Shown piece by piece: positions 1 through 7,658 of a DNA stretch of 64,000 nucleotides (positions are counted from its first letter, which is position 1; each line of letters opens with the position of its first letter). Below the pieces are notes generated by a model. That model ran no database searches. It was given only the letters and a program-made list of their open reading frames with translations, and was not told the origin of the DNA. The DNA lies in assembly GCF_900142695.1 (NCBI RefSeq), contig NZ_FRBU01000018.1:1-64000 (forward strand), read 5' to 3'. A program made the translations under genes and the position numbers. The DNA comes from Flavobacterium xanthum (GTDB taxonomy: Bacteria; Bacteroidota; Bacteroidia; Flavobacteriales; Flavobacteriaceae).

Positions 1-960
1 GATCACCTTCCGCTATATCGTCAAAAGCAACGGTTCTCTAGAGAAGATATCGATATTGCTTCTTCTACAATAGAGGGTTGGGCTGCTCAGAGCATGGATG
101 CTTTAAAACCCTTGTATGAGAAGCTGGTAATGGATATCAAAAATGAAGGGTATCTTCAAGTGGATGAAACCACCATCAAGGTTTTAGACGACAAGAAAAA
201 AGACAAAACACATCTGGGTTATTATTGGGTGTATCATGCCCCAATATCCAAGCTTGTGATGTTCAATTACAGCCCTACTCGTGCAAGTAGCGCTGCACTA
301 CCTATTTTGCAAAACTTTAAAGGTTACTTGCAAACAGACGGATATGCAGGATACAAAGCTTATGGAAAAAAATCAGATATCACTCCTCTTGGCTGTTGGG
401 CACATGCTCGGCGAGAATTTGAAAGAGCGTTAGATAATGACAAGCAAAAAGCACAACATGTTTTAGTTGAAATACAAAAGCTATATGCGGTGGAGCGCAA
501 AGCAAAAGAACAAAGCCTTAGACCTGAGCAAATCAAAGAGCTGAGGCTTCAACAAAGCTTACCTATTATAAACGAACTAGGTAAATGGATGTTTTTGCAA
601 ATCAAACTAACCCTACCAAAAAGTCAGATTGGCAAAGCCCTTGCATACTCTCAAACAAGATGGGATAATTTATCGGCATACCTATTAGATGGTAACTTGC
701 AAATAGATAATAATCTGGTGGAAAATGCAATCAGACCAGTGGCCCTAGGTAGAAAGAATTATCTTTTTGCCGGATCGCACGATGCGGCTCAAAGAGCGGC
801 TATGGCCTATACCTTTTTTTCTAACTGCAAAAAGCATAACGTAAATCCTTTTGAGTGGCTCAAATATACCCTTGAGAATATCCAATCTATAAACCACAAG
901 AATATTACAGACCTGTATCCTCACAATTACAAGCAGCTAGCGGAATCTAAACCATTGTAA
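1..960 (+). CDS. IS66 family transposase, C-terminal part (cut by window start)
   Basis: This is the C-terminal part of an IS66-family DDE transposase. The frame is open to base 1, so the Met codon at 94 is internal and the true start lies outside the window. Counting from that Met, likely catalytic acids are D24 (in LQVDETT), D82 (in LQTDGYAGY) and E210 (in DNNLVENAIRP). The end shows the usual IS66 C-terminal block around RKNYLFAGSHDAAQRAA. The reading frame is intact to its stop, so this part of the element looks recent. The accessory ORFs TnpA and TnpB, if present, would lie upstream. Confidence 0.93.
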   Translation, partial: DHLPLYRQKQRFSREDIDIASSTIEGWAAQSMDALKPLYEKLVMDIKNEGYLQVDETTIKVLDDKKKDKTHLGYYWVYHAPISKLVMFNYSPTRASSAALPILQNFKGYLQTDGYAGYKAYGKKSDITPLGCWAHARREFERALDNDKQKAQHVLVEIQKLYAVERKAKEQSLRPEQIKELRLQQSLPIINELGKWMFLQIKLTLPKSQIGKALAYSQTRWDNLSAYLLDGNLQIDNNLVENAIRPVALGRKNYLFAGSHDAAQRAAMAYTFFSNCKKHNVNPFEWLKYTLENIQSINHKNITDLYPHNYKQLAESKPL

Positions 961-1024
961 AATTACGCTCCTATCATTAATCTTAATGAACTAAACAATA
1001 TGTAGTTGCTCGGGTGGATACGCT
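1..1024 (+). mobile_element. IS66-family insertion sequence, right part
   Basis: The element covers the transposase and a short right flank. The right edge is inferred from where homology to the group II intron reverse transcriptase stops. Read on the minus strand, the RT frame is normal up to FETEFS and then turns into unrelated residues near 1024-1027. The minus-strand junction reads AGCAGCGTATCCACCC, which is loosely like the GTAAGCG ends known for IS66 elements. The left end and target duplication are outside the window, so the exact boundary is uncertain by about ten bases. Confidence 0.6.
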
Positions 1025-1330
1025 GCTAAACTCGGTTTCAAATAGTGGTGCTATAACCTGCGATACGGCTTGCTGCAACACTCGGTCGGTAGTGGTAGGA
1101 ACTCCCAAAAGACGGACTTTGCCGTTCCCTTTAGGAATCTCTACTCCCAAAATGGGTTGAGACAAGTAGTTTTCCTTTGCAATATCGTCAAGCAATTGGG
1201 GTTTTCGATTAGGAAAACGCTCTTTGAGTTGACTGACTTTTACGCCATCAACGCCCGCACTGCCTCGATTGGCAATAACGTGTTCCAAGGCTTTTTGAAG
1301 ATTGTAGGGATGTACTACTCGTGCAATCAT
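983..1330 (-). pseudogene. group II intron reverse transcriptase/maturase, N-terminal fragment
   Basis: This encodes the first ~100 residues of a group II intron-encoded protein. Recognisable blocks are NRGSAGVDG, the PILGVEIPKGNGKVRLLGVPTTTDRVLQQA stretch (RT domain 0-1) and LFETEFS, after which the normal SYGFRP block is missing. The last ~13 residues come from the adjoining IS66 end. The YADD catalytic motif, maturase domain X and any C-terminal domain are gone, so it cannot be an active reverse transcriptase. The start ATG at 1330 lies just after the intron RNA domains, as expected for an ORF inside domain IV. Confidence 0.92.
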
Positions 1331-1880
1331 TTTGTTGTTTTAATCGGTTAACCTGTTCTTGTTTCTCAGGGCTATCCGCCGCGGCGGATTCCGTTGAAAA
1401 TTAAGAACCTCAATGCGTTCTGTCCTTCCTTGATTGTGAGACCTATGCAGTTTCTATTTGCAACTCGTTGCCCCAAGTACTATGACTTCTGCTGACTTCT
1501 TGACCTAACCAACTCGTAGTTGTCAAGACCTCCCCCGGTAAGAGCTCTTTCCTTCCGTCTATTCCCGCTGCATCTACATCTAATAGGTTTTTGTAAACTT
1601 CGGACTTTACGTTGCTGTGGACGCTTATCCCCTACTAAATGCCTCTTATGCAATTTCTGTTCGTCGGTACAGACTTTTGCCGTTTCGCTGCCTTCACTGC
1701 ATACCTCACGGTAAACCAGCTTGCGACGTGCTAATGATTCGGGTTTTCAATCCGCTCATAAGGGACTTACACCCTCTGGAAAAATATCAGACTGTAGGAT
1801 TTGTTTTCTAATCCAAAATGTGTAATTTCGAATTGAGAACAAACGATTTACAATCTGCTTCCTGCTCATGCAGGGCACAC
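1025..1880 (-). mobile_element. group II intron, 5' part (probable class C), interrupted by IS66
   Basis: On the minus strand the RNA would begin at 1880 with GUGUGCCC, matching the GUGYG 5' end of bacterial group II introns. As I recall it, the Oceanobacillus iheyensis class IIC intron of the crystal structure starts almost identically. The segment at 1478-1494 reads CAGCAGAAGUCAUAGUA on the RNA strand, also shared with that intron. The ~550 bases from 1880 to 1331 fit domains I to III plus the start of domain IV, and the ORF follows. Domains V and VI and the 3' splice site are lost beyond the IS66 junction. The intron therefore cannot splice from this copy. An alternative 5' end two bases upstream (1882) is possible. 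Confidence 0.85.
1374..1389. repeat. 16-bp perfect GC-rich palindrome
   Basis: ATCCGCCGCGGCGGAT is a perfect palindrome lying in the intron between the RNA domain III region and the RT start. It is far richer in GC than its surroundings. A second palindrome with the same CGCCGCGGCG core is at 3883-3898. Confidence 0.7.
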
Positions 1881-1882
1881 AC

Positions 1883-2007
1883 GCCTGTTTGGCAAGATTG
1901 TGAGTTTATTGGTTTAATCATATTTTCGTTTCGCATTGTAATTTATTTTTAAGTTGAAATTTTGTAGTCACGAAGTTCACAACCTCGCAAAGCACCACCG
2001 TTATACC
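1883..2007. repeat. attC-like imperfect inverted repeat, left end displaced by the intron
   Basis: The arm at 1887-1907 pairs with the arm at 1973-1993 (15 of 21 positions, several mismatches being wobble-compatible on the bottom strand). The right side ends with CCGTTATACC (1999-2008), which resembles CCGTTATGGG at the end of the repeat at 3077-3220. The stretch AACCTCGCAAAGCACCA-CCGTTAT also aligns with ACTTCGCCAAGCTGCAAACCGTTAT of that copy. The outer left motif (ATAAC) is not present because the group II intron begins at 1880, immediately outside the inner arm. Confidence 0.6.
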
Positions 2008-2085
2008 ACATTATTGAATAACGTTATGGTTAAAAAGAGACAAAAAATCTTTCCGAATTTTCGCAAGTTATTCAATTTTAATTAC

Positions 2086-2118
2086 TTGCACATCATATTA
2101 AATAATTTTGTAAATTTG
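2086..2118 (+). promoter_or_regulatory. Bacteroidetes-type promoter for the Cys-rich lipoprotein
   Basis: There is an exact TAnnTTTG element, TAAATTTG at 2111-2118, with a TTG at 2086-2088 about 22 bases upstream. This fits the -33/-7 arrangement known for Bacteroidetes. The gene starts at 2147. It means the cassette-like unit carries its own promoter. Confidence 0.45.
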
Positions 2119-2146
2119 AATTTCAAACTTAAATATCATTAAAACA

Positions 2147-3013
2147 ATGAGAAAAATAATTAAAACACTCGTATTTGTTATTTCTATAACTACATTTTTA
2201 ACATCTTGCACTAACGATGATAGAGAAATAACAGTTGAAACTCTTGATGCAAATAAAGATGCAAAAAGAATTGCAGATATTGTTAACTCAGGAACTGAAG
2301 GTATTCCATATCTAGAAGGTAGTAAACTATTTAAAAAATCAGAAGATAATTTTGAAATACATTTACCAAAAGATGTTTTCTTTTTAGCATCTGAATTAGA
2401 TTCAAATGGCAATGTAAATCATAGAAGAATTTTGGAGATTTCAGATGCAAGCGTAACTTGTTCGTGTACAAAAGGTTCAGGATGTTCACCAGTTAAAGCG
2501 CAAGGTGAATACTATTGCGTAATGAATAGTGGTTGCACTACATGTTCAATGTCAACTGCAAGAGTTGGAACTAAAAAGAATATTAAAATTCTTGGTATTA
2601 TCGATTATAATATGGGAGTAAGTTTTGTTTCTGAAACTAAAAGTCTTTTAACTTCATCGAAAAGTAAAATTATTTCTAAAAGTATTTCTGAACATTTTTT
2701 AAACAAACCAGAAGTCAAACAAGCACTTTTAGAATTTTATTCTGTTATTTATGATAAAAAAATTCCTAGTTTCATAACTGAAAACAAAAATGCTCCATCT
2801 GGATATTCATTTTCAAAAGTTAATTTATTTGGTAATGAAATAATGGTTCCAGTACAATCAAATTCTTTTTCAAGAGAATTAGGTATTTCTGACATTGATG
2901 ATGCAGCTGTTACATGCAGTTGTAGTAGTGGTTCTGGATGTGTAAAAAAATCATTTATGGGTGCAAAATATTGTGATGCTGGTTCTTGTACAAAATGTAC
3001 ATTAAATGATTAA
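2147..3013 (+). CDS. lipoprotein with duplicated Cys-rich CSC motif, unknown function
   Basis: I do not recognise this 288-residue protein as a named family. It has a lipoprotein signal with lipobox LTSC (Cys21), so it should be exported and lipidated. The body contains two copies of a six-cysteine motif, CSCxxGSGC-x10-C-x(4,5)-C-x2-C. Copy one uses Cys 105, 107, 113, 124, 130 and 133; copy two, at the extreme C-terminus, uses Cys 257, 259, 265, 276, 281 and 284. Each copy is preceded by a DA(S/A)VTCSC segment. Such spacing could bind metal or form disulfides in the periplasm or outside the cell; this is inference. It lies alone between two attC-like repeats, with its own promoter and terminator. 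Confidence 0.85.
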   Translation: MRKIIKTLVFVISITTFLTSCTNDDREITVETLDANKDAKRIADIVNSGTEGIPYLEGSKLFKKSEDNFEIHLPKDVFFLASELDSNGNVNHRRILEISDASVTCSCTKGSGCSPVKAQGEYYCVMNSGCTTCSMSTARVGTKKNIKILGIIDYNMGVSFVSETKSLLTSSKSKIISKSISEHFLNKPEVKQALLEFYSVIYDKKIPSFITENKNAPSGYSFSKVNLFGNEIMVPVQSNSFSRELGISDIDDAAVTCSCSSGSGCVKKSFMGAKYCDAGSCTKCTLND

Positions 3014-3034
3014 ATAAAAGTTTGAATAAATAGT

Positions 3035-3071
3035 AAAGAGTGGATTTCATATATTATGGATTTCACTCTTT
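3035..3071 (+). terminator. stem-loop after the Cys-rich lipoprotein gene
   Basis: AAAGAGTG at 3035-3042 pairs with CACTCTTT at 3064-3071 around a ~21-base loop. It is followed by a short T-rich run. It lies 21 bases after the stop codon, just before the next attC-like repeat. Confidence 0.5.
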
Positions 3072-3076
3072 CTTAT

Positions 3077-3220
3077 ATAACGTGGTATAATAGCAGTTTG
3101 GCAAAATGGCGGGTTTAGTGCTAAAATCAAGTTCAGTTTTTCAAATGAAATTTAGTGCAAAATTGAAGTTAAGTGCTTCTAAATCGGCCACTTCGCCAAG
3201 CTGCAAACCGTTATGGGCTA
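3077..3220. repeat. attC-like imperfect inverted repeat, complete copy
   Basis: Outer motifs ATAACG (3077-3082) and CGTTAT (3209-3214) are complementary. Inner arms at 3093-3118 and 3179-3204 match at 21 of 26 positions. The central ~60 bases are variable-looking. Size (~140 bp), nested paired boxes and a position directly after a gene stop fit the architecture of integron attC sites, although the classical RYYYAAC/GTTRRRY cores are not matched exactly. Confidence 0.6.
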
Positions 3221-3262
3221 TGTTAGCCGAAACCTAAAAGTCAACAAACAAGAAACAAAAAA

Positions 3263-3841
3263 ATGACTACAGATTTTAAAGACGTAATGTTAAAACGAAC
3301 TGACAATGAACTTATCAAAATTGTCACTGTTGACAGGAACAAATACCAGCCTTCAGCTATTGAAGTTGCTGAAGAAGAAATCAAAAAACGTAATATAGAC
3401 ATAAAAATAATTGAGCAAGTTAAAGTTGACTTAATTGTTAAGAGTGAAGAACAAGAACAATTTGAAGCCAAAAAAGTAAGTTCTTGGGCAAGATTTTTAA
3501 ATTTCATAATAGACATAATTGTGTGGTTTATAATTGTAGCTATTTTAACCTCTCAATTAAATCCGAAAGATCCTGTCCAAATGTTATTCGGATATCTTAT
3601 CTTTTTTGCAAGTTATATTGGGTACTATGCGTTTATGGAAACGAAATATCAAAAAACTATTGGAAAGTTTATAACCAAAACAAAAGTTGTGAATAAAAAT
3701 GGTGCTAAACCAAAAGGTGGAGATATTTTACGAAGAACATTTTGCCGACTAATTCCATTTGACAGGATTTCGTTTTTGTTTACACCAAACGGTTTTCACG
3801 ACAGACTTTCAGACACTACAATAATCAAAGATGAAAACTAA
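3263..3841 (+). CDS. RDD family membrane protein
   Basis: This is a 192-residue RDD-domain protein. The N-terminal ~70 residues are charged and predicted cytoplasmic. Two hydrophobic segments follow, about 79-98 and 106-126. The RDD signature includes R77 and D84 at the start of the first segment, KTIGK at 131-135 and HDRLSDT at 179-185. RDD proteins are integral membrane proteins, some proposed as ion transporters; the substrate here is unknown. The gene is alone between two inverted repeats whose facing ends read GTTATGGGCT and AGCCCATAAC, so it looks like a mobile single-gene cassette. No clear promoter is visible close to the start. Confidence 0.88.
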   Translation: MTTDFKDVMLKRTDNELIKIVTVDRNKYQPSAIEVAEEEIKKRNIDIKIIEQVKVDLIVKSEEQEQFEAKKVSSWARFLNFIIDIIVWFIIVAILTSQLNPKDPVQMLFGYLIFFASYIGYYAFMETKYQKTIGKFITKTKVVNKNGAKPKGGDILRRTFCRLIPFDRISFLFTPNGFHDRLSDTTIIKDEN

Positions 3842-3855
3842 CTAACGAAAAATAC

Positions 3856-3952
3856 AGCCCATAACAGCTAGGGTTTCGTTGCGTTCGCCGCGGCGAACGA
3901 ACAATGAACCCGCGGTTGAACGGAACCGATTACATGCCGTCAACACTATGGG
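3856..3952. repeat. partial or divergent attC-like element with GC-rich hairpin
   Basis: It begins with AGCCCATAACAGC, the reverse complement type of the GTTATGGGCT end at 3211-3220, and ends near ACTATGGGG. Inside is a strong hairpin from GGGTTTCG (3871) to GAACCC (3911) centred on the 16-bp palindrome at 3883-3898. The right half does not pair well with the left outer box, so it may be a recombined or degenerate copy. Confidence 0.4.
3883..3898. repeat. second 16-bp GC-rich palindrome
   Basis: GTTCGCCGCGGCGAAC is a perfect palindrome (18 bp if the flanking C and G are counted). It shares the CGCCGCGGCG core with the palindrome at 1374-1389. Confidence 0.7.
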
Positions 3953-4261
3953 GTTATCGTAAAATTATTTGGAGGATTTCAAGAGGATTTGGAGTCCTCT
4001 TTTTTTTTGCCGTATTGTAAGAGCAATTTTTATAGTGATGTCATTCACATTTATCCATAAAATCCCTTACCCACAAAATTAGCTTTCATAGGAACTAGAA
4101 CTGTGGCTACCGCCAAGATACCAAGCAGGCGGACCCGATCGCTCCGATACACCTCACTCTTTAACACATTATTTGAAAACATGAATGATAAAATGATAAT
4201 TCACCTACCTATTCGAGAATAAATAGAAATAGAGTATATTAGCTAAACAAAACCACAAACA
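3953..4261. other. intergenic stretch after the cassette region
   Basis: It holds the terminator listed separately (3982-4008). It then runs ~250 bases with no ORF, RNA gene or repeat that I can support. A short GC-richer patch around 4105-4150 has no recognisable product. This is probably the boundary between accessory and core sequence. Confidence 0.4.
3982..4008 (+). terminator. rho-independent terminator
   Basis: AGAGGA (3982-3987) pairs with TCCTCT (3995-4000), followed by a run of nine T. It would end plus-strand transcription from the cassette region. Confidence 0.65.
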
Positions 4262-4891
4262 ATGAAAAAAATAGTAATTACTCTGATTTTAGCTTTGACA
4301 TTCACAATTTCTAAAGCGAATGAAAAAGAAATAATAGCCGAAATAGTTTTTGAAAATTTAACAGGCCAAGAACTGCACGCGGGCGAATTTTTCATAACTG
4401 AAACTAAGGAGCGAATTATAATAAATGACACTAAAAGTTTCAAAATAACTTTGCCTGGTAAAGGCAAATATCAGTTCCGTTTCGCAACAAATGATTTTAC
4501 AGCCTACACGTATTATCCTTCGGTTATTACCCATAAAAATAATACCATAACCATTCGATTGGTATCAAAAACCGAATCGACTTTTAACACCAACACGTTT
4601 TCTTTTTCCATGAATTTAGAATCAGATTTGACAGATCAACAAATAGCACAGCGCATTGCTATGGGAAAAGTAAACTTCATCACACACGGACTAGACAACA
4701 AAATACCTAAAGAATTCATCGATTTCAAAGGAAAGTACGGCATTGGTCTTCGCAAGGAGAATTGCACCATGGATCCCATATCGTTTAAAAAAGCAACTGA
4801 AAACAATCAAATAATTTCAGATTATTTAACGAGAATATATGGAAATGAATGGCAAAAGGAATTGCCAAACAAACCATTTGGCCTAAAATAA
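4262..4891 (+). CDS. exported protein of unknown function
   Basis: This 209-residue protein has a Sec-type signal peptide (about 1-19, ending near SKA). Residues ~25-105 are rich in alternating hydrophobic and polar residues and include ITLPGKGKYQFRF, which suggests a beta-sandwich of the carboxypeptidase-regulatory type. The C-terminal ~100 residues contain LTDQQIAQRIAMGKVNFITHG and a GIGLRKENCTMDP segment with one cysteine. I do not recognise the family. It is monocistronic, with a spaced start in AT-rich sequence. Confidence 0.75.
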   Translation: MKKIVITLILALTFTISKANEKEIIAEIVFENLTGQELHAGEFFITETKERIIINDTKSFKITLPGKGKYQFRFATNDFTAYTYYPSVITHKNNTITIRLVSKTESTFNTNTFSFSMNLESDLTDQQIAQRIAMGKVNFITHGLDNKIPKEFIDFKGKYGIGLRKENCTMDPISFKKATENNQIISDYLTRIYGNEWQKELPNKPFGLK

Positions 4892-5086
4892 AAAGGTATT
4901 ATTACTCATTGACCAGTTGCAGTTGGTTTGGACTACTTCATAAAACCTGCACAAAGGAATGCGCTAATACAATCACCTACTTAACAATAGTCATTTATGG
5001 AGGGCAGTCCCTTTAATTATTTATAGCTCCTTTTTTTTTACAGATACCCCTTTTTATAGCGTACCTTAGAGCTTATATTCAAAAAA

Positions 5087-5695
5087 ATGAAAACACTTTA
5101 CATCATTCTCGGAATCCTCTTACTACTCTTTATTGGCATACAGCTTTTTGCCATGAACAGTCAAAAAAATATAGAAACGTATCCATACACGGTCACTAAA
5201 AAATTCAATACTTTTGAAATACGTACCTACGAAGCAACTTTGTTTACATCGGTACAACTCACGGGAAACAAATACAAGGAATCATCCAGTAAAGGTTTTT
5301 CAATTTTGGCAGGTTATATTTTTGGTGGCAACCAAAAGAACGAAAAAATAGCGATGACCTCGCCAGTTAGCATGTCTCTTGATGATTCCATGACAATGAT
5401 GTTCATGGTTCCTAAGAAATTTAAAAAAGAAACGCTTCCTCAACCCAATCAAAGTGAGATTAAATTCCGGGAGGAACCTGCAAAAACCGTTGCCGCTATA
5501 TCCTTCAGCGGTTGGGCTGACGATGAAAAAATTGCCAAGTTCAAGCAAGAATTAATTGCTGACTTGAAAACCGAAAATATAAAGCACACCAACCGCTTTT
5601 ATTTTTTAGGATACAATGCGCCTTATGAAGTTTTTAATCGAAAAAATGAAATAATAGTGGAGTTAGAAACAAGTACCCCACAAATCACACGATAG
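5087..5695 (+). CDS. SOUL family heme-binding-like protein
   Basis: This 202-residue protein belongs to the SOUL/HBP family. It has a single N-terminal hydrophobic helix (about 4-22), so it is probably membrane-anchored or exported. The SOUL domain spans ~33-195. Family-typical stretches are FEIRTYEATLFTSV, GFSILAGYIFGGNQKNEKIAMTSPVSM and the C-terminal NEIIVEL strand. The family is known from vertebrate heme-binding proteins; bacterial roles are not settled, so heme binding is inferred. It stands alone on the plus strand. Confidence 0.9.
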   Translation: MKTLYIILGILLLLFIGIQLFAMNSQKNIETYPYTVTKKFNTFEIRTYEATLFTSVQLTGNKYKESSSKGFSILAGYIFGGNQKNEKIAMTSPVSMSLDDSMTMMFMVPKKFKKETLPQPNQSEIKFREEPAKTVAAISFSGWADDEKIAKFKQELIADLKTENIKHTNRFYFLGYNAPYEVFNRKNEIIVELETSTPQITR

Positions 5696-5850
5696 TTTCA
5701 TTAAACACAGCAGCTTCCTGTTTTAATGCTGTTTAAAATACAGTTCGGAATTGCACATTATTGTTGAGTGTAGCGACTTGCATAAAGCGTAATATTTCTA
5801 ATTTACAAATCATTATAAAGGATAAGTCCATATTTTCAACCAAGCAAGTG

Positions 5851-7371
5851 TTAACTGACTGGCTTAAAATTTCTAAGGTATTTTATTGCTTCCTTTTCTG
5901 CGCTTATAATTACCAAATTACTTGAGTAGTGATTCGTCTCATAATGGTCTAATATTCCTTTTAGCTCCAATACTTTGATTTGCCGCAGCGCTTTTTGTCT
6001 AAAATTAGCTAATTCCAGCTCAATTGAAATTAGTTTCTCTTTTGATATTTTAAGATTTCCATTTTTATAATTGGACAAATTATAAATTTCAAGCAAATCC
6101 ATTTCCTCTACTTGCTGGATTAAAATCTTCAAATTAAACGGATTGTTTACCAATGGCAGTATGATTCTTATGGATCGAATGATTCGCTTTACCACAGTTG
6201 GATCTTGTTTTCCCCACTGAAAAATTTGATCATAACAAAAGTCGATAAACTCCTCAAAATTAAATTCGTTGATTTGAATTTTTTTTGATCCTAACGTTCT
6301 CGAATCTGCTGAAGGAAATTCTTTTACGGCTAATTCTTTAGCAATTTCGCCAATTTGATCAATACAATTCAAGCAAGTAGTAGGGTCATTCACTGCGGGC
6401 GAAATGGCTTTTATTGCAATGTCAACTAGTTTTCTAACGCCAAAATTAATATCCTGCGTATGACTCCTAAATTGGGCCACCTTAAAAGTATCTTTTACTA
6501 TAATGCTCACTTCCTGTTTCAAAATATTGATTTGACTAGGTTTGATTTCCTCACTAAAAACTAAGGCCAAAAGTGTAGTAGTGTCTTTCATGATAAACTC
6601 TCCTACAACGGGTTTCTGATAGGCATTCTCAAAAAGTGACCCAACATCAGACTTCAAGATAAATTCCGATAATTTTTCCAATTTTTTATAATTCACGCTG
6701 TCCAAATAGCCCGTTTCAAATGGGCTGAGGATTTGAATTTTAAATTTATCAGGATGTATGATCGCACGCTTATACAGTAAATTTTTTCCAACAGTCCAGT
6801 TTTCGGGATACAAATTAGTAACCTCCTCAATCATGTCTATTTTAATTCGATTGGTGATGCTAGAAACATTCATATTGACACTTAAATAGGTAATCATCTT
6901 AGGATAAGACCAAGCCAAACCATAAAAAGCAAAAAGAGAACCCACAAAAAGAGTTAACAAAAAAGGTCTTTGATAAAAAAACACGGAGGCCAATTGCGGC
7001 AAAACGCACAATGATATGGTTCCCACAAACAACCCAATGAATTTTTGCATTTTAAAATCCGTAATTAAAAAATGCCTCAAAATTCGAGGTGAAAATTGTG
7101 AAGATGCTAATTGCATGACGACAAAAATCACTGAAAAAGTAGTGAGCGAAATTCCAATTAGAATCGAAATCAAAACGTTAGAGACAGTGATCAACCGAGA
7201 GTAGGTGTCGAATATATTAATTTTAAAATAGATTCCAAAATCTATATTGTACTCTAAAATCATCAAGGCAGAACCAATAACCAACGCATAAACAGCACCT
7301 AAAAACGTCCCTAAATCTTTTAATTGATGGATAAATATTTTTTTTATCTTGTATTTAAGTTTTTGTAGCAT
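5851..7371 (-). CDS. DUF2254 family integral membrane protein
   Basis: This is a 506-residue protein. Four hydrophobic segments lie in the N-terminal third (about 20-40, 60-88, 112-130 and 135-155), followed by a long soluble C-terminal part. Residues ~320-345 (DIAIKAISPAVNDPTTCLNCIDQI) form the characteristic DUF2254 block with the AISPAxNDPxTA-like motif. The function of DUF2254 is unknown. The reading frame is complete and the length is normal for the family. It is a single gene, transcribed away from its neighbour at 7659. Confidence 0.9.
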   Translation of the reverse strand: MLQKLKYKIKKIFIHQLKDLGTFLGAVYALVIGSALMILEYNIDFGIYFKINIFDTYSRLITVSNVLISILIGISLTTFSVIFVVMQLASSQFSPRILRHFLITDFKMQKFIGLFVGTISLCVLPQLASVFFYQRPFLLTLFVGSLFAFYGLAWSYPKMITYLSVNMNVSSITNRIKIDMIEEVTNLYPENWTVGKNLLYKRAIIHPDKFKIQILSPFETGYLDSVNYKKLEKLSEFILKSDVGSLFENAYQKPVVGEFIMKDTTTLLALVFSEEIKPSQINILKQEVSIIVKDTFKVAQFRSHTQDINFGVRKLVDIAIKAISPAVNDPTTCLNCIDQIGEIAKELAVKEFPSADSRTLGSKKIQINEFNFEEFIDFCYDQIFQWGKQDPTVVKRIIRSIRIILPLVNNPFNLKILIQQVEEMDLLEIYNLSNYKNGNLKISKEKLISIELELANFRQKALRQIKVLELKGILDHYETNHYSSNLVIISAEKEAIKYLRNFKPVS

Positions 7372-7558
7372 CGTTGTTTCTTTATCATGGTAAAACTACT
7401 AAAAATCAGTTTATAAATGCGAAAGTAAGCACAGATCGCTGTCTTTTTATTACAACCAGCACAACCAATCATATAATAAAAATGACAATCCTTATGGATC
7501 TCCAGCTGCTCTTTTAAAATTGTATCCAAAAACACCTCCTAATTGCTATATTGTTATT

Positions 7559-7566
7559 TACTTTTG
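7559..7566 (+). promoter_or_regulatory. TAnnTTTG promoter element
   Basis: TACTTTTG fits the Bacteroidetes -7 consensus exactly. It lies about 90 bases before the DUF2721 gene. A well-spaced -33 TTTG is not obvious, so confidence is low. Confidence 0.3.
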
Positions 7567-7658
7567 TTTGCATTGAAATAAACCAATTTATTTCCTTCAA
7601 AAATGATGCAACTACCATCGGAGTTAGTATCCATTCCCTAATTTAAACTTAACTATAA

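Noticed and set aside
1070..1351. Plus-strand frame of 93 codons
   Set aside because: It is the antisense of the intron reverse transcriptase gene.
1520..1811. Two overlapping plus-strand open frames of 64 codons
   Set aside because: They lie opposite the RNA domains of the group II intron and have no protein-like features.
1954..2142. Short plus-strand frame before the Cys-rich lipoprotein
   Set aside because: It runs through the attC-like repeat and AT-rich leader; the composition is not protein-like.
3077..3220. Classical integron attC site with exact core sequences
   Set aside because: The ends read CATAAC/GTTATG-like rather than RYYYAAC/GTTRRRY, so only the looser attC-like label is used.
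7344..7535. 63-codon minus-strand frame upstream of the DUF2254 gene
   Set aside because: It overlaps the DUF2254 start and has no family or signal features.
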